Shown: positions 4,865 to 6,331 of the stretch, piece by piece | Layout of the letters: the number at the start of each line of letters is the position of its first letter | Numbering within the stretch: the first letter of the stretch is position 1 | NCBI GenBank assembly: GCA_900313185.1 | Contig: OMQI01000062.1 | Location: forward strand, 1 to 6,331 | DNA length: 6,331 nt | DNA from: an uncultured Rhodospirillaceae bacterium | GTDB taxonomy: Bacteria; Pseudomonadota; Alphaproteobacteria; RF32; CAG-239 | Reading direction: 5' to 3' | Notes under the pieces: generated by a model | The model's input: the letters and a program-made list of their open reading frames with translations, nothing else | Databases searched by the model: none | What the model was told of the DNA's origin: nothing | Translations under genes and position numbers: made by a program

Positions 4865-5688
4865 TAGTTTTCTTTCAGCAATTTTATTTCGGTGGCATAG
4901 CCGTCAAGCTCATTCGGAGTTTCCAAAATAAAAGGCAGGTTCTTGACAACGGTATGATTAATGAAACGAATCAAGGCTTCTTTCCCGATTAATCCTTCAC
5001 CGATTTTGGCGTGGCGATCTTTATGCGAGGCAAACGGCATCAAACTGTCGTTTAAATGGATGGCTTTTAACCTTTCAAGTCCGATAATTTTATCAAATTC
5101 ATCAAATACACCGTCTAAATCATTGACAATATCATAGCCGGCAGCAAAAACGTGGCAGGTATCCAAACATACCCCCAATTTATCGTTCAGATTTGTTTTA
5201 TTTATGATTTCTGCCAATTCTTCAAAGCGGCACCCCACTTCCGAGCCTTTACCGGACATCGTTTCCAATAAAACCGTGGTGGTTTGCTCTTTTTGTAAAA
5301 TACGGTTGAGTAATTCGGCAATCATTTCAATACCTTTGTTTGCACCTTGTCCGACATGTGAGCCGGGGTGAAAATTGTAGTAGTTATGCGGTACCAACTC
5401 CATACGTTTTAAGTCGTCGATAAAAACCATTTTGGCAAAATCACGGGTTTGCGGATTATCAGAGCAGGGATTTAAAGTATAGGGTGCGTGAGCCACAATC
5501 TTGGCAAAATTATGAATTAAGGCATATTCATTATATGCGGCAACATCATTTTCATCGATATCTTTTGCCTTTCCTCCTTGCGGATTGCGGGTAAAAAATT
5601 GAAAAGTGTTTGCATCAATGGATGATGCTTCGTGTCCCATATTTAGAAAGCCTTTGGAAACCGATAAATGACAACCGATATTGAGCAT
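4858..5688 (-). CDS. nfo: Endonuclease IV (AP endonuclease)
   Basis: This enzyme cleaves the backbone 5' of abasic sites in base-excision repair and also removes blocked 3' ends. It is a TIM-barrel enzyme with three zinc ions. The 276-residue length is close to the 285 of E. coli Nfo. All nine expected zinc ligands are visible: His67 (AHAPY), His107 (NFHPGSHVG), Glu142 (LLETMSGKG), Asp176 and His179 (CLDTCHVFAAGYD), His211 (IHLNDS), Asp224 and His226 (SHKDRHAKIGEG) and Glu256 (ILETP). The N terminus GCHLSVSKGF and the motif FTRNPQGGKAK (32-42) are also typical. AAGGA lies seven bases before the ATG at 5686-5688. It is transcribed alone from the promoter at 5712-5740, divergent from the gene at 5816. 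No LexA-like box was noticed. Confidence 0.96.
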   Translation of the reverse strand: MLNIGCHLSVSKGFLNMGHEASSIDANTFQFFTRNPQGGKAKDIDENDVAAYNEYALIHNFAKIVAHAPYTLNPCSDNPQTRDFAKMVFIDDLKRMELVPHNYYNFHPGSHVGQGANKGIEMIAELLNRILQKEQTTTVLLETMSGKGSEVGCRFEELAEIINKTNLNDKLGVCLDTCHVFAAGYDIVNDLDGVFDEFDKIIGLERLKAIHLNDSLMPFASHKDRHAKIGEGLIGKEALIRFINHTVVKNLPFILETPNELDGYATEIKLLKENYK

Positions 5689-5711
5689 AAAAAAATCCTT
5701 TCTGTTTCTTT

Positions 5712-5740
5712 TTTATAAAAAATAATCGGGTAGATAGCAA
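5712..5740 (-). promoter_or_regulatory. Predicted sigma-70 promoter of nfo
   Basis: On the minus strand TTGCTA (5735-5740) and TATAAA (5712-5717) are separated by exactly 17 bases. The -10 box lies 23 bases before the start codon, leaving a short leader that contains the AAGGA ribosome binding site. Confidence 0.55.
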
Positions 5741-5751
5741 GACATTTTTGT

Positions 5752-5780
5752 TTGACAAGAGAATAAAAAAGCAATACATC
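5752..5780 (+). promoter_or_regulatory. Predicted promoter of the 131-residue protein gene
   Basis: A perfect TTGACA (5752-5757) is followed after 17 bases by a weak TACATC (5775-5780), with transcription expected near 5787. An inverted repeat, GCAAT (5771-5775) and ATTGC (5784-5788), flanks the -10 region and could be a small operator. The -35 lies only 11 bases from the -35 of the divergent nfo promoter. Confidence 0.45.
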
Positions 5781-5815
5781 AAAATTGCATTGTTTTACTT
5801 TTAACTTTTAAGCTT

Positions 5816-6211
5816 ATGCGGTTGTATAATTATTTAATTAAAGCGGTGCAAGAGTACGTTGAAGACGCTTGCCCTAAGAAAATGAGTGACGAAGAAATTC
5901 TGGAAACTCTGTATTGCGTAAAGAATTTGCACATCAATTTGGTCGAAGAAAGAGATTTGCACGTCGCTGATTACCTGATTTCGTTGCTGTTGAAAGAAGG
6001 TAAAAGTCGCGGAGGTTTGGTTTTTTGCAATTTAACCTCGTCCGGCGATGTCAACTTTGCCAGTAGCGGTATGCAGGAATTTTTCGGAGCGATTCCCCTC
6101 AAAGGTAGAGAAAGGCTTATTGCAGGAGCCTTGAATACTGCCGAAAAGAGAGGAGTTAAGTTCACGAGAGGATCTCGGAACAAAGCTCGTAGATATTTAA
6201 TGAGCTTATAA
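5816..6211 (+). CDS. Hypothetical protein, 131 residues
   Basis: I do not recognise this protein. It has no signal peptide or membrane segment. The N-terminal half is acidic and probably helical: residues 1-20, then MSDEEILETLYCVKNLHINL (23-42) and ADYLISLLLKEG (51-62). The middle contains GGLVFCNLTSSGDVNFASSG (66-85). The C-terminal third (96-128) is strongly basic (KGRER, EKRGVKFTRGSRNKARR), which would suit binding to nucleic acid; that is an inference from charge only. The ATG at 5816 has no Shine-Dalgarno sequence. A second ATG at 5882 (Met23) is an alternative start. The gene has its own candidate promoter and a strong terminator two bases after the stop, so it seems monocistronic. Confidence 0.72.
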   Translation: MRLYNYLIKAVQEYVEDACPKKMSDEEILETLYCVKNLHINLVEERDLHVADYLISLLLKEGKSRGGLVFCNLTSSGDVNFASSGMQEFFGAIPLKGRERLIAGALNTAEKRGVKFTRGSRNKARRYLMSL

Positions 6212-6212
6212 A

Positions 6213-6248
6213 AAAATAACGGGGAAATTTGCATTTCCCCGTTATTTT
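6213..6248. terminator. Strong bidirectional intrinsic terminator
   Basis: A perfect 15-bp stem (6213-6227 with 6234-6248) with a 6-base loop carries a GGGG/CCCC core. On the plus strand the T-rich end TTATTTTAT terminates the 131-residue protein gene. On the minus strand the stem is followed by a run of seven Ts, so it would also stop any transcript arriving from the right edge. Confidence 0.85.
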
Positions 6249-6331
6249 ATGGTTCGAACGTAACACTACCTGCGTCAGCAGGTAGATGTAGACAATCCTA
6301 AATCTTCGCGCTATACTGCGGTTATGGAAGA
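6249..6331. other. Non-coding right edge with a strong hairpin
   Basis: No reading frame here looks like protein. CTACCTGC (6266-6273) and GCAGGTAG (6278-6285) form a perfect 8-bp stem around GTCA, and TCTTC/GAAGA with CGC/GCG could form a second, looser hairpin at 6303-6331. With the minus-strand T tract of the adjacent terminator, this could be the 3' part of a structured RNA transcribed from the right, or simply an intergenic region. The palindrome GGTTCGAAC resembles a tRNA T-loop, but no tRNA fits around it. Confidence 0.35.

Noticed and set aside
5971..6234. Minus-strand 87-codon frame opposite the 131-residue protein
   Set aside because: Its start lies within the terminator hairpin, there is no ribosome binding site, and the plus-strand frame is better supported.
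6250..6262. GGTTCGAAC as a tRNA T-arm
   Set aside because: The flanking bases do not form a T stem on either strand and no cloverleaf could be built around it.

Overview
This window looks like a piece of chromosome from an AT-rich alphaproteobacterium, possibly an uncultured host-associated or Rhodospirillales-like lineage. That placement is an inference. It rests on LolA, a small Cys-rich lipoprotein next to argS that resembles conserved alphaproteobacterial proteins, and a UPF0149-like protein. No 16S rRNA gene or similar marker is present. Base and codon use look uniform by eye, and there is no insertion sequence, CRISPR array or phage gene.

Left end (1-353): the first 20 codons of an unidentified minus-strand gene lie behind an approximately 150-nt structured leader or small RNA. 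The leader has its own promoter (249-277) and an intrinsic terminator (87-120). It contains a 13-bp closing stem, a small multibranch interior, a possible antiterminator pairing and a perfect 9-nt complement of the downstream ribosome binding site. This is the most interesting part of the window. I could not match it to a known riboswitch class.

354-1581 (minus): a probable two-gene operon of a UPF0149/YecA-like protein and lolA, the periplasmic lipoprotein carrier. It has a promoter near 1599 and an AT-rich terminator at 281-310.

1627-4203 (plus): a small Cys-rich lipoprotein, argS (arginyl-tRNA synthetase) and the N-terminal part of a DUF2157 membrane protein, closely spaced as one operon. 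The DUF2157 gene is broken. Its family-like part stops near residue 105, a 16-bp perfect palindrome follows, and the end of an unrelated reading frame comes after that.

4268-4864 (plus): two very small lipoproteins with tyrosine-rich tails. The first carries three 10-residue Tyr repeats encoded by a 30-nt tandem repeat. A strong terminator follows the second.

4858-6248: nfo (endonuclease IV, minus) is convergent with the lipoproteins and divergent from a 131-residue protein of unknown function. That gene ends in a 15-bp bidirectional terminator. The last 80 bases hold no gene that I can support, but they contain a strong hairpin.

The functional themes are housekeeping (translation, base-excision repair) and envelope biogenesis (LolA plus three candidate lipoproteins that could be Lol-pathway cargo).
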